Of a DNA stretch of 64,000 nt, positions 36,733-46,324 are shown in pieces. The stretch lies in assembly GCA_943787295.1 (NCBI GenBank), contig CALSLW010000003.1:85939-149938 (forward strand), read 5' to 3'. Every line of letters begins with the position of its first letter. The first letter of the stretch is position 1. Position numbers and translations under genes: made by a program. The stretch is from an uncultured Flavobacteriaceae bacterium. GTDB lineage: Bacteria; Bacteroidota; Bacteroidia; Flavobacteriales; Flavobacteriaceae. The notes below the pieces were generated by a model, which was not told where the DNA came from, did not search any database, and saw nothing but the letters and a program-made list of their open reading frames with translations.

Positions 36733-39700
36733 GTCTGGAAGCTGTTCTAAGGCAGCAGAAACACTATCTACCTTTTTAATCCCCAGACGAAGGCGTAAAC
36801 CTTGACGGGTTTCTTTCTCTTTGAGTTCTATCTTTCCAGCACTTAGTTGTACCCATTGCAACACATGGTTAAAGCGTTCGCTTTGATAATATTCATTTTC
36901 TTGGTCGGCGATAAAGTAGCCTGAAAGTTGTCCTCTTTTTAGGATCAAACGTTCTAATCCTACCTCCAACGCTTTCCATTTTAAGCGCACGCTGTTGAGT
37001 AAATCTTCGGCTTGACTAGGAATAGGACCAAAACGGTCTTCTAAGTCTTTTTGGAATTGTTGCAATTCCTCCTCATTCTTAAGTTCACTAATTCGGTTAT
37101 AAAGGGATAGGCGTTCACTTACAGAGTTGACATAATCGTCGGGTAAGAGGATGGCTAAATCGGTGTCGATTTGAACTTCTTTGACAAAGGATTTTGGCCC
37201 TTCTTCTTCCTCAGAAGTATAGAGGTTTTTAAACTCATTGTCTTTGAGTTCTTCGACCGCCTCTTTTAAGATTTTCTGATAGGTTTCAAAACCGATATCG
37301 TTGATAAATCCGCTTTGTTCTCCGCCTAATAAATCTCCAGCTCCGCGAATTTCTAAATCTTTCATGGCAATTTTAATCCCAGAACCCAGTTCAGCATATT
37401 GTTCTATTGCTTGGATACGTTTTTGGGCATCGCTCGACATGGCACTTAAGGGTGGCGTGATAAAATAACAGAAGGCTTTTTTGTTGCTTCGTCCCACACG
37501 CCCACGCATTTGGTGTAAATCACTCAGTCCAAAGTTCTGCGCATTATTGATAAAAATGGTATTGGCATTTGGCACATCCAACCCATTTTCAATGATGGTC
37601 GTCGCGATCAAGATATCGTATTTCCCATCCATAAACTCGAGAAGGTTTTTCTCCAGTTTCTTCCCGTCCATTTGCCCATGACCGATACGAATCCGTGCAT
37701 CTGGTACTAGGCGTTGAAGCATGCCGGCAACTTCTTGAATATTTTCGACACGGTTATGGATAAAATATACTTGTCCCCCGCGTTGCATTTCATAGAGCAC
37801 CCCGTCGCGAATCATTGCTTCATTAAAGCGAATCACTTCGCTCTCGATAGGATAACGGTTAGGGGGAGCCGTGGCGATGACCGATAAATCTCTTGCGGCC
37901 ATTAAGCTAAACTGTAAGGTTCTTGGAATGGGTGTTGCTGTTAAGGTTAATACATCCACATTGGTCTTTAATGCCCTCAATTTTTCTTTGACCGATACTC
38001 CAAATTTTTGCTCTTCATCAACAATGAGTAAACCCAGGTTTTTGAAGCCAACTCCTTTTCCAACTAATTGGTGGGTACCAATTAAAATATCAATTTTGCC
38101 TGCGGCCAAATCTTCTAAGACCATTCTTTTCTCTTTGGTCGTTCTAAAACGATTGAGGTAGTCCACCGTCACAGGAAAGTCTTCTAATCGTTTGGTAAAG
38201 TTTTTAAAATGCTGAAATGCTAAAATGGTCGTAGGGACTAGAACCGCGACCTGTCTTCCATTGTCTACAGCTTTAAATGCCGCACGAATGGCCACTTCGG
38301 TTTTTCCAAAACCTACATCCCCGCAGACTAATCTGTCCATGGGGCGTTCACTTTCCATGTCTTCTTTTACAGCAGCCGTGGCAGAGCTTTGATCTGGCGT
38401 GTCTTCAAAGATAAAAGAGGCCTCTAATTCGAGTTGTAAATAACTGTCAGGAGCGCAAGCGGTCCCAATCTTTTGACGGCGTTTTGCATAGAGTTCTATC
38501 AGGTTAAAGGCAATTTCTTTGACCCGTTTTTTCGTTTTTTGTTTAAGGGCTTTCCAGGCAGAAGATCCCAGTTTATAAACCTTTGGCACCTTGCCATCTT
38601 TCCCATTAAACTTAGAAATTTTGTGCAGGGAATGAATGCTTAAGTATAAGATGTCGCGATCGGCATAAACCAGTTTGATGGCTTCTTGCATATTGCCGTC
38701 CACATTAATCTTTTGAAGCCCACCAAAGGTCCCTATTCCGTGATCAATATGAGTGACATAATCCCCCACTTCCAGGTGGGTTAACTCTTTTAAAGTAAGC
38801 GCTTGTTTTTTAGTATAGCCAGATTTGAGTTGGTATTTGTGGTAACGTTCAAAGATTTGATGATCGGTAAAAATGGCCATTTTAGCCTCGATATCTTCAA
38901 AACCTTCAAAAAGGGGTTGGACAACGGTTTTATAATGCACCGTTTGCTCCATCTCTTCAAAGATGGAATTGAGTCGCTGGGCTTGTTCTGCAGAGGCACA
39001 GCAGATATAGTTTTGATAGCCTTTTTCGTGATTCTCGTTCAGGTAGGCAATCAAGAGATCAAACTTTCGGTTAAAGGCAGGTTGCGGACTTTGCTTGACA
39101 AAGGCCTGTTCTTTTGTCTTTTTTTCTACCGAAGGTAAGACGGTTACCCATGAAAGACTGTCCACGCTTTCAAGTAAATCTTCTTTAGACAAAAAGAGGG
39201 TGGCTGGCGGCAGATGCTGTGTTTCGCCAGCTAGCGCCGCAAAGCTTTTTTTGGCTTCGCCAAAATAATTATCTAAACGGCTTGCTAAACTGTCCATGTT
39301 TTGAACGATTAACACCCCCGAAGGAGCAATTAAGTCAATCAAGCTTTTACGTGTTGCGCGTTTAAATCCCTCGCTGGTATTGGGTAATAATTTGATTTTG
39401 TCCAAAGAGGAGATCGACAACTGTGTCGCCACATCAAAGCTGCGTAAGCTCTCTACTTCTTCATCAAAAAACTCGATGCGATAGGGGTGTTGATTCGCAA
39501 ACGAAAAGACGTCGATAATTCCCCCACGAACAGAAAACTCTCCCGGTTGTGAGACAAAATCTACCCGATCAAAGTTATAGTCAAACAAGACCTCATTGAC
39601 AAAGTCGAGGGAAAGTTGGCTCCCCTTAATGACTTCAAGGGTGTTTTTACGCAGGGTGGCTTGAGAGACGACTTTTTCAAACAAGGCCTGGGGATAGGTA

Positions 39701-39996
39701 ACGATAATTCGCGGCTTTTTTGAATTGCTCAGCTTGTTCAACACATCTGAACGCAGCAGTACATTCGCATTATCTGTCGTTTCTGTTTGATAAGGTTTGC
39801 GGTAACTAGAAGGAAAGAACAAGACGCTTTCTTGTCTCAATAATTGCTCTAAATCGTTGAGGTGATAGGCAGCTTTTTCACGGTCTTCGCAAACCAGTAA
39901 GATGCTTTTTTGATGGCGGTCAAAAGCATTGGCTAAACGAAAATTAAGCCCTGAACCAACGACGCCTTTTAAGTTTAGGGACAGGCCTTCCTGCAA
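36727..39996 (-). CDS. mfd: Transcription-repair coupling factor
   Basis: ATP-driven translocase that removes stalled RNA polymerase and recruits UvrA. The order is an N-terminal UvrB-like module (FFPSSYRKPYQTE), the RNA polymerase-interacting domain (LTHLEVGDYVTHIDHGIGTF), and the helicase core with DVGFGKTEVAIRAAF, IVDEEQKFGV, TLTATPIPRTLQF and QMRGRVGRS. A C-terminal TRCF domain follows (LLPDDYVNSVSERLSLY). From the TTG at 39996 it has 1,089 residues. However, homology-like sequence (VDSPSQKSFEQAF) continues upstream in frame to 40071 with no ATG, GTG or TTG, so the true start is uncertain. Confidence 0.93.
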   Translation of the reverse strand: MQEGLSLNLKGVVGSGLNFRLANAFDRHQKSILLVCEDREKAAYHLNDLEQLLRQESVLFFPSSYRKPYQTETTDNANVLLRSDVLNKLSNSKKPRIIVTYPQALFEKVVSQATLRKNTLEVIKGSQLSLDFVNEVLFDYNFDRVDFVSQPGEFSVRGGIIDVFSFANQHPYRIEFFDEEVESLRSFDVATQLSISSLDKIKLLPNTSEGFKRATRKSLIDLIAPSGVLIVQNMDSLASRLDNYFGEAKKSFAALAGETQHLPPATLFLSKEDLLESVDSLSWVTVLPSVEKKTKEQAFVKQSPQPAFNRKFDLLIAYLNENHEKGYQNYICCASAEQAQRLNSIFEEMEQTVHYKTVVQPLFEGFEDIEAKMAIFTDHQIFERYHKYQLKSGYTKKQALTLKELTHLEVGDYVTHIDHGIGTFGGLQKINVDGNMQEAIKLVYADRDILYLSIHSLHKISKFNGKDGKVPKVYKLGSSAWKALKQKTKKRVKEIAFNLIELYAKRRQKIGTACAPDSYLQLELEASFIFEDTPDQSSATAAVKEDMESERPMDRLVCGDVGFGKTEVAIRAAFKAVDNGRQVAVLVPTTILAFQHFKNFTKRLEDFPVTVDYLNRFRTTKEKRMVLEDLAAGKIDILIGTHQLVGKGVGFKNLGLLIVDEEQKFGVSVKEKLRALKTNVDVLTLTATPIPRTLQFSLMAARDLSVIATAPPNRYPIESEVIRFNEAMIRDGVLYEMQRGGQVYFIHNRVENIQEVAGMLQRLVPDARIRIGHGQMDGKKLEKNLLEFMDGKYDILIATTIIENGLDVPNANTIFINNAQNFGLSDLHQMRGRVGRSNKKAFCYFITPPLSAMSSDAQKRIQAIEQYAELGSGIKIAMKDLEIRGAGDLLGGEQSGFINDIGFETYQKILKEAVEELKDNEFKNLYTSEEEEGPKSFVKEVQIDTDLAILLPDDYVNSVSERLSLYNRISELKNEEELQQFQKDLEDRFGPIPSQAEDLLNSVRLKWKALEVGLERLILKRGQLSGYFIADQENEYYQSERFNHVLQWVQLSAGKIELKEKETRQGLRLRLGIKKVDSVSAALEQLPDL

Positions 39997-40091
39997 AAAG
40001 GCTTGTTCAAAGCTTTTTTGTGAAGGAGAATCAACAAAGGCGCTAAAGAGTGGTTCTATCGCTTTTTTTGGCTAAGATAACGGCTTAGGGG

Positions 40092-40730
40092 TTAAATTCC
40101 TTCAATTTCCATCACTTCTTTCCCCGTTGTTACATAAACTTGATCCCCTTCTTTAGGGGACAAAATATGTAAGCCGGTAAAAGCACCAAAAGCGGGGAGA
40201 ATCATTTGCTGTGGAGACTGAAAAAAGCAAGGCATTTTCATTTGTTGTAAACCATTGCCTTTGAGTTTGACTCCAGGGTGGACATGTCCACAAAAGACAA
40301 AGTGCATTTCTTTTTTAGTAGGGAAATGCGAAAAGTAGAAGCCCTCTTCCATCAGGTGATCGACTACTTCAAGACCCATTTGCTCAAACTGGGCAGCGGG
40401 GATCACATCGTGATTGCCTTCGACTAAAATCATTGAAGCTTTTTGTTGTTTGACCCAGGCGGTAAATAAGAGCCATTCGTTGTTTTGAAAGCTGTGAAAA
40501 AGATCTCCTAAAAACAAAAAACGCGCGATGGGAAATTCTGCTAAAAGTGTGGTAATCTTTTGGTAAAAAGCACCCTCTGCTTTCCGTGGAACAGCAATCC
40601 CATTTTTGCGAAAGTGAGCGACTTTCCCCAAATGAACATCAGCTAACAAAAGGGTCTTTTGCTCTTCCCAAAAGACTGCCCCACTGGGGTGTAACACAAA
40701 ATGATTTTCTTTGACTTTAATCCGCTTCAT
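40092..40730 (-). CDS. pdeM: Ligase-associated phosphoesterase PdeM
   Basis: Calcineurin-like metallophosphoesterase of 212 residues, last gene of the ligase-associated DNA repair operon. All metal motifs are present: LLADVHLGK (D-x-H), FLGDLFHS (GD), VEGNHDVIP (GNHD), FSHFP and CGHVHPG. Family members are predicted DNA or nucleotide phosphodiesterases. Its ATG overlaps the helicase stop by four bases, so it is translated with it. The N-terminus carries no signal peptide. Confidence 0.93.
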   Translation of the reverse strand: MKRIKVKENHFVLHPSGAVFWEEQKTLLLADVHLGKVAHFRKNGIAVPRKAEGAFYQKITTLLAEFPIARFLFLGDLFHSFQNNEWLLFTAWVKQQKASMILVEGNHDVIPAAQFEQMGLEVVDHLMEEGFYFSHFPTKKEMHFVFCGHVHPGVKLKGNGLQQMKMPCFFQSPQQMILPAFGAFTGLHILSPKEGDQVYVTTGKEVMEIEGI

Positions 40731-43144
40731 TGTCCTGCTTTTTCCAATTGAAGATACATTTTCTTGATGCGATCTTCTACACTTTCAGAAGAGAGTTTAG
40801 AACGGATTCGGTCGGTGATTAATGGGAACGAAAAGGGGGTGGGCTGGCTGCAGTCTCGCCAAATGATTTCTTGATCAGCGATGTTTTCAAATACCTGGGT
40901 CATGCGTCCGTGTTCCATACCATGGTCAAAGGTTTCTTCTAGGGCTTGTTGGTACAACAAATTATCGGGTTCATAATCTTTAAAAACATCATAGAACAAT
41001 TGCGAGCCACTTTGCAAATGTTTGGCCTTAATGGGTTTATTGGGAAAGCCTTGAAAGACTAAACCCGAGATCACAGCAATATCCCTAAAGCGGCGTCTGG
41101 CCATTTCTGACACATTGATACTTTTTTCTAAATCCTCGTGTAAATGATCCAGGGTCAAAAGGTTATTATCAAAAAAATCCTCTTTAGTAAAAGGTTGATC
41201 GGACAATAATTCAAAGCCATAATCATTAAAAGACATACTAAAGGTGATGGGTGATAAGAGACTTACGCGATAAGCCATTAAGCTGGCCATGGCTTCGTGA
41301 ATGGCATAGCCTTCGAATGGATAAAAGACGGTATGGTAACCCTCTCTGGTTTTAAAACGTTCAATCAAAAATTGATTTGACTGCGGAATAATCGATTCCC
41401 GTTGCTGCTGATAGAAAACGGGTGCTAGGGCTTTAAACTCTGGAGTTTCGAGATTGCGTTCTTCGTACAAAGCTTGTTTCAATAAATCACTCAGGTGCGC
41501 ACTAAAACTCATACGACCTCCCATCCATGCTGGGATGCGACTTTTCTTCGATTTCGACTTACGTACAATGACTTCCATATTGTGCATGCGAATCAATTCC
41601 AGATTGCGTCCAGAAAAAGTAAAGACATCCCCCGGTTTTAATTTGGCCACAAACCATTCTTCTACGGTGCCTAAATAACCTCCTTTTTGATACCTTATTT
41701 TTAGATTGGCATCGCTTACTATGGTTCCCATCGATAGGCGATGGCGCATGGCGATGCCTTTGTTGAGGACCTTTAAGCTGCCGTCTTCTAATACATTGAC
41801 CTTTTTGTATTCGTCATAGTGTTCGAGGCTTTGGCTTCCTTTGACTAAGAAGTTAAGAAGCCACTGCCAGCGTTCATCGTCTAGGGTTTGAAAGCAAAAG
41901 GTGTTTTGAATAATGCGGAAAAGTTTCTTTGGCTGAAAGCCTTTTCCTACAGCAAGGGTCATTAAAAATTGCAGTAGAACATCATAAGAATTGAGAAAGG
42001 GGATGCGGTCTTCGATTTGCTGTTGTTCGATTCCTCTTTGCAGCGCAACTGATTCGATCAACTCCATCGCATGAGTGGGGAGAAAGTGAATGGTGCTGCC
42101 AGCTTTTGGTCTGTGGCCACTGCGTCCCGCTCGCTGAATAAAGCGTCCTACCCCTTTTGGGCTCCCTATTTGCACACAGTTTTCTACCGGAGAAAAATCC
42201 ACCCCTAAATCTAAACTGGAGGTGCAGACCACCACCTTGAGTTGTTCCTGTCTCAGGGCACCTTCTACCCACAAGCGAATTTTCTTATCGATGCTCCCAT
42301 GGTGCATGGCGATGCTCCCGGCTAGATTAGGATCGGCTTCTAAAAGGCGATGAAACCAAATTTCACATTGTGCTCGGGTATTGGTAAAAATGAGAGTGGT
42401 CTTATTCTTTTTTACCAATTTTAAAACCTGCGGCAAAAGGTGAATTCCTAAATGTCCTCGCCAAGGGAAGCTTTCCATGTTTTTTGGCAGAATAGATTTG
42501 ACCTTTATTTTCTTTTTGATCTGCGCATTGACCGTCACATAATTCTCGATGGGGCCCAATAAGATTTCTCTCGCTAAATCTTTGTTACCCAGCGTAGCTG
42601 AAATCCCCCAAACTTTTAGTTCTGGGAGGAAAGAGCGCAAATAAGCAATGGCTAATTCCACTTGAACCCCGCGTTTTGTTCCTAAGAGTTCGTGCCATTC
42701 GTCTACCACAATTACCTTGAGGTGTTGAAAGCTTTTTAGGTGGTCTTTGGTGCTCAATAAAACATGTAAACTTTCTGGGGTAGTAACTAGGCCAAAAGAG
42801 GGTTTGCGTTTCTGTTTGGCACGTTCGCTTTGAGAAGTATCTCCAGTTCGCAGTGCAATGTTGAGGTCGGGATGTAACTCGTTAGTCATGCGCTGGGTAG
42901 CCTGTTGAATCTCTACCGCCAAAGCGCGTAAAGGCGTAATCCAAAGGGCTTGAATCCCCACGGGATGCTTTTTTATTTTAAGGGCTTCTTGTAGAATTCC
43001 GCCCCAAAGTGCAAACGTTTTTCCGCTACCCGTGGGAGCGTGAAGCATACCGTTTTTCCCTTCCCCATAGGAATTCCAGCAGTCTTTTTGAAAGGCTTGA
43101 GGGGTCCAGCCCTGTGCTTTAAACCATTGCCGTACTGTTGTCAT
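40727..43144 (-). CDS. Ligase-associated DEXH-box helicase (Lhr type)
   Basis: Superfamily 2 helicase of 805 residues belonging to the Lhr-core / ligase-associated type. Motifs: HAPTGSGKTFALWG (Walker A), LWITPLRALAVEIQ (Ia), VVDEWHELLGTKRG (DEWH box), GISATLGN (III), SSLDLGVDFSPVE (V) and QRAGRSGHRP (VI). The Lhr-specific C-terminal winged-helix and beta regions follow (GGRMSFSAHLSDLL). Lhr enzymes unwind DNA and RNA-DNA hybrids in repair. Four-base overlaps link it to the ligase before and PdeM after. Confidence 0.94.
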   Translation of the reverse strand: MTTVRQWFKAQGWTPQAFQKDCWNSYGEGKNGMLHAPTGSGKTFALWGGILQEALKIKKHPVGIQALWITPLRALAVEIQQATQRMTNELHPDLNIALRTGDTSQSERAKQKRKPSFGLVTTPESLHVLLSTKDHLKSFQHLKVIVVDEWHELLGTKRGVQVELAIAYLRSFLPELKVWGISATLGNKDLAREILLGPIENYVTVNAQIKKKIKVKSILPKNMESFPWRGHLGIHLLPQVLKLVKKNKTTLIFTNTRAQCEIWFHRLLEADPNLAGSIAMHHGSIDKKIRLWVEGALRQEQLKVVVCTSSLDLGVDFSPVENCVQIGSPKGVGRFIQRAGRSGHRPKAGSTIHFLPTHAMELIESVALQRGIEQQQIEDRIPFLNSYDVLLQFLMTLAVGKGFQPKKLFRIIQNTFCFQTLDDERWQWLLNFLVKGSQSLEHYDEYKKVNVLEDGSLKVLNKGIAMRHRLSMGTIVSDANLKIRYQKGGYLGTVEEWFVAKLKPGDVFTFSGRNLELIRMHNMEVIVRKSKSKKSRIPAWMGGRMSFSAHLSDLLKQALYEERNLETPEFKALAPVFYQQQRESIIPQSNQFLIERFKTREGYHTVFYPFEGYAIHEAMASLMAYRVSLLSPITFSMSFNDYGFELLSDQPFTKEDFFDNNLLTLDHLHEDLEKSINVSEMARRRFRDIAVISGLVFQGFPNKPIKAKHLQSGSQLFYDVFKDYEPDNLLYQQALEETFDHGMEHGRMTQVFENIADQEIIWRDCSQPTPFSFPLITDRIRSKLSSESVEDRIKKMYLQLEKAGQ

Positions 43145-44727
43145 GGGAGCAGTTGTTTGAGGTCTTCGAGACTGTTAGCATCTGTTATTTTTTTGTCGTG
43201 TCGCCAGCGTAAAATTCGGGGGAAACGCACGGCAACGCCGCTTTTATGTCGGGGAGAAGCAGCAATGCCTTCAAAGGCAATTTCAAAAACCAATTCAGGT
43301 TTGACTTGTCGCACCGGGCCAAAGCGATCTAGGGTATTTTGCTTGACAAAATGGTCCACTTTTTTGATTTCGGCATCAGTTAAACCAGAATAGGCTTTGG
43401 CAAAGGTGATCAAAGTGTCCTCTTGCCAAAGGCCAAAGGTGTAGTCGGTATAAAGATTGGTGCGTCGCCCATGCCCACGCATGGCATAGGTCAAAACCGC
43501 ATCGATGGTCTTGGGGTCAGATTTCCATTTCCACCAAGTCCCTTTTTTTCGCCCCACGGCATAGGGAGAATCCCTGTGCTTGAGCATTAAGCCTTCACTG
43601 CGTTTCTCTTTCGCTTTTTCGCGTTCTAAGGCGACTTCTTCCCAGCTGGAAAAGTGTAAAACTTCTGATAATAATAGGGGGACATTATCTGCTTTAACTT
43701 GATGATAGAGCTTCGCCAAAAGGTCTTGCCGTTCTGCCAATGGAAGTGCGCGCACGTCTTTTCCTTCCCATTCTAAAAGGTCATACAGCATGATCACAAT
43801 GGGAATGTCTTTTTGAAGTTTTTGAGAAACGGTCTTTCGACCGATGCGTTTTTGCAAGGCGTTGAAATCACCAATTTGTTCGTCTTTATACGGCAGTAGT
43901 TCTCCGTCCACCACTGTCCCGTTAGGGAGATGATCAGCGAGACAAGCCAGTTCTGGAAACTTATCGGTGATTAATTCTTCCCCCCGACTCCATAAAAAAT
44001 GTTTGTCCTCTCGAACGATTAATTGAGCGCGCATGCCGTCCCATTTGTGTTCGATATGCCAGTTTTCGACCGCTTCTTTTTCTTGAAAATCGTCTTCTAA
44101 GGCATAGGCCAAAAAGAAGGGGTAGGGCTGGGAGATTTGGTCTTCTGGATTGGGGTTTAAGATGAGTTCGTCAAAGGTGGTGGTCTGAGGGGACCACTGT
44201 CCCATCAAGCGGTGGGCTAAGATGTTTTCGTCTATGTCTACTGCTTTTGACAAAGCCCGAGTCATTAATTTTTGACTCACCCCGATACGAAATCCGCCTG
44301 TGAGGATTTTATTAAAGACAAAGCGTTCAAAGTTGTCTAGGCTCTGCCAGCGGTTGAGGATAAAGACTTTTTTCTCTTCCTCCTCTTTGGGTTTTAAGGC
44401 AATGATTTCTTCGATGCACTGGGAGAGGGAAGGGGGTGTTCCTTTGGCTTCCTGTTGGACTAAAAGGGCGATGGTTTCGGCCAGGTCTCCCACAATGTGA
44501 TAGGACTCTTCAAAAAGCCATTCGGGTAATTGTGCGAGTTCTGCTGCCCAGGCACGCATCAAGGTGGTAGTGACTGGACGCGAAGGTCTGCGGTGGGATA
44601 AAAGGGCGACCGCCCATAGGGCGTCCTCCTTTGGCGCAGCCTTAAAATACTGGGTCAGCGCAGCAACTTTTTTAGTGGTTTTGTTGGTGCTGTCAAGCTC
44701 CTCGATCAAAGCGGCAAAACGTCTCAT
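43141..44727 (-). CDS. ATP-dependent DNA ligase, repair-operon type
   Basis: Second, ATP-using DNA ligase of 528 residues, separate from the replicative NAD+ ligase. The N-terminal DNA-binding domain is followed by the adenylation domain with the nucleotidyl lysine in EHKWDGMRAQL (motif I, about residue 225). Further motifs are FLWSRGEELITDKFPE, VVDGELLPY (motif III), EGLMLKHRDSPY (motif IV) and WWKWKSDP (motif V). The OB domain ends with RFPRILRWRHDK. Four-base overlaps on both sides place it in one operon with an MBL exonuclease, Lhr helicase and PdeM. Confidence 0.95.
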   Translation of the reverse strand: MRRFAALIEELDSTNKTTKKVAALTQYFKAAPKEDALWAVALLSHRRPSRPVTTTLMRAWAAELAQLPEWLFEESYHIVGDLAETIALLVQQEAKGTPPSLSQCIEEIIALKPKEEEEKKVFILNRWQSLDNFERFVFNKILTGGFRIGVSQKLMTRALSKAVDIDENILAHRLMGQWSPQTTTFDELILNPNPEDQISQPYPFFLAYALEDDFQEKEAVENWHIEHKWDGMRAQLIVREDKHFLWSRGEELITDKFPELACLADHLPNGTVVDGELLPYKDEQIGDFNALQKRIGRKTVSQKLQKDIPIVIMLYDLLEWEGKDVRALPLAERQDLLAKLYHQVKADNVPLLLSEVLHFSSWEEVALEREKAKEKRSEGLMLKHRDSPYAVGRKKGTWWKWKSDPKTIDAVLTYAMRGHGRRTNLYTDYTFGLWQEDTLITFAKAYSGLTDAEIKKVDHFVKQNTLDRFGPVRQVKPELVFEIAFEGIAASPRHKSGVAVRFPRILRWRHDKKITDANSLEDLKQLLP

Positions 44728-45725
44728 TCGGTAGCGGCAGTTTCAAGGGTTTCGGCTTCGTATTGGGTTTTTTCGGTACGGGCATTCCAGCCTTGTTCCC
44801 GCAGGTATTGCGCAAAGAGATCGGTGTAGCCGTGGGTGGTGATCACGTTTTCACAGCCGGTGGCTTTAATGGCTGATAAAAGTCCTTGCCAGTCGGCATG
44901 ATCAGACAAGACAAAGGCGCGGTCCACCGCACGTCTTCTTCTCGCACCGCGAAAGGCCATCCAGCCCGAAGCATAGACCGTTGAAAGTTGCCCCAATTTT
45001 TTGACCCAGGCACTGCCTAAAACAGCAGGAGGTGCGAGCACTAAATTGCCTTCCACCGCTTTTTTGGTGGTCTCGCGGGTGATCAATTCTGTCTCGGGAA
45101 AATCGATGAATTGACGCAAGACTTGGGTCATTTGCTCTGTCGCGCCATGGGTGTATATTTTCCCAATGGAGGGGTCGAGGTGTTTTAACAGCCGCTGTAT
45201 TTTCCCTAAAGAATACCCCATCAATAAACTGGTGGTTTTCTCGGCTTGATTCTGCGCCCACCAATGGTTAATGCTGTCGTGGACTTTTATAGGGTCTTCC
45301 CACTGAAAGACGGGTAAACCAAAGGTACATTCTGTAATAAAAGTATTGCATTTCACGGGTTCGAAAGGGGTGGAAATCCCATCGATTTGGGTTTTATAAT
45401 CCCCGGTAAAGACCCAGACTTCACCTTTGTGTTCCACACGAATTTGTGCAGAACCGGGCACATGTCCAGCCGGATGAAAAGAGAATTGAACCCCATTAAT
45501 GCTAAAGGTTTCGCCGTATTTTTTTCCCGTTACCGAGATCTTCCCTAAACGATGTTGGATAATAGGCACATTGATTTCGTGGGTGATGTAGTGTTTGCTG
45601 CCCCAACGCGCATGATCAGAATGGCCATGCGAAATAATCGCCTTATCCACGCCCCGCCACGGGTCGAGATAGACGTCAGCTTGTTTACAGTAAATCCCTT
45701 TTGAGGTGAATTCCAGTAATGGCAT
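44724..45725 (-). CDS. Ligase-associated MBL-fold exonuclease
   Basis: First gene of the repair operon; 333-residue metallo-beta-lactamase/beta-CASP-like nuclease. The metal site is IISHGHSDHARWG (HxHxDH), with further ligands at FHPAGHVPGSAQI, VFTGDYKTQ and VLSDHADWQGL. Such proteins resemble SNM1/Pso2-type exonucleases and are predicted to process DNA ends before ligation. It overlaps the ligase ATG by four bases. The RAYT transposase gene lies 41 bases upstream on the same strand, but shares no function. Confidence 0.93.
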   Translation of the reverse strand: MPLLEFTSKGIYCKQADVYLDPWRGVDKAIISHGHSDHARWGSKHYITHEINVPIIQHRLGKISVTGKKYGETFSINGVQFSFHPAGHVPGSAQIRVEHKGEVWVFTGDYKTQIDGISTPFEPVKCNTFITECTFGLPVFQWEDPIKVHDSINHWWAQNQAEKTTSLLMGYSLGKIQRLLKHLDPSIGKIYTHGATEQMTQVLRQFIDFPETELITRETTKKAVEGNLVLAPPAVLGSAWVKKLGQLSTVYASGWMAFRGARRRRAVDRAFVLSDHADWQGLLSAIKATGCENVITTHGYTDLFAQYLREQGWNARTEKTQYEAETLETAATE

Positions 45726-45766
45726 GCTTAATTTTTCTTTTTCAAGGGGAAGGTACGAATATTGGT

Positions 45767-46324
45767 TTAGAAGAATAAACCATTTTGTTTATTCCTGTCC
45801 CGTTGCCATTTTGCGGGATTCATTTTGATGTATCGCCTGATGTTATTTAATGATTTTTCGTTTTTAATGATGACATCATAAAAACGGGTTTGCCAGGCGA
45901 ATTGGGGGTTGATTTTGCGGGCGTGGATGGTACAAATCCGTTTGTATTGGTTGATGATAACCCCCAATGATCCAGGGGACCAATTTTTTTTGGCATCCGT
46001 AGACGCGCCCAATTTGGGCGCGTTTACGGTTTTGGAAATACAAATAATCCCATGCACATGATTGGGCATCACCACAAATTCGTCCAAAACCACAAACGGA
46101 AAATGTTGCGGGATTTCCATCCAGAATTTTTGTGCCAATTCCCCAATTTCATTCAATTCCATTTTTGCGGTGACGCCCAATTTGGGGGTCTCTACAATAT
46201 TTCCAAAAAAATGTTGGCGGTCTTTGGTGCATATCGTAACAAAATAGGAACCATTATTGGTGTAATCCCACCATTTTGCCCGCACAGTGTCTACGCGATA
46301 TTTATTTTTGAATTTTCGGGTCAT
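45767..46324 (-). CDS. REP-associated tyrosine transposase (RAYT, IS200-like)
   Basis: A 185-residue Y1-HUH single-strand transposase. The HUH pair is in VVMPNHVHGIIC (about residue 86); the nucleophilic tyrosine is most likely in VIINQYKRICT; NNIRRYIKMNPAKW is the typical end. Two segments reading ETPKLGVT and NAPKLGAS are encoded by near-palindromic DNA and look like in-frame insertions of the same small element, which keeps the frame open. No flanking IS200-type ends were found, which agrees with RAYTs being immobile domesticated genes that act on REP hairpins. It lies between the repair operon and dnaE. Confidence 0.9.
   Translation of the reverse strand: MTRKFKNKYRVDTVRAKWWDYTNNGSYFVTICTKDRQHFFGNIVETPKLGVTAKMELNEIGELAQKFWMEIPQHFPFVVLDEFVVMPNHVHGIICISKTVNAPKLGASTDAKKNWSPGSLGVIINQYKRICTIHARKINPQFAWQTRFYDVIIKNEKSLNNIRRYIKMNPAKWQRDRNKQNGLFF
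45997..46029. repeat. 33-bp near-perfect palindrome inside the transposase gene
   Basis: Arms of 16 bases around a single central T, centred at 46013, with one G.T pair as the only mismatch (core GCGCCCAATTTGGGCGC). It could form a cruciform or strong hairpin. It encodes the NAPKLGAS part of the RAYT. Confidence 0.85.
46172..46190. repeat. Second, shorter palindrome with the same core in the transposase gene
   Basis: A 19-base imperfect palindrome centred at 46181 (core CGCCCAATTTGGG, one mismatch), encoding ETPKLGVT. It shares the central 13 bases with the 33-bp palindrome 165 bases away. Confidence 0.7.
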
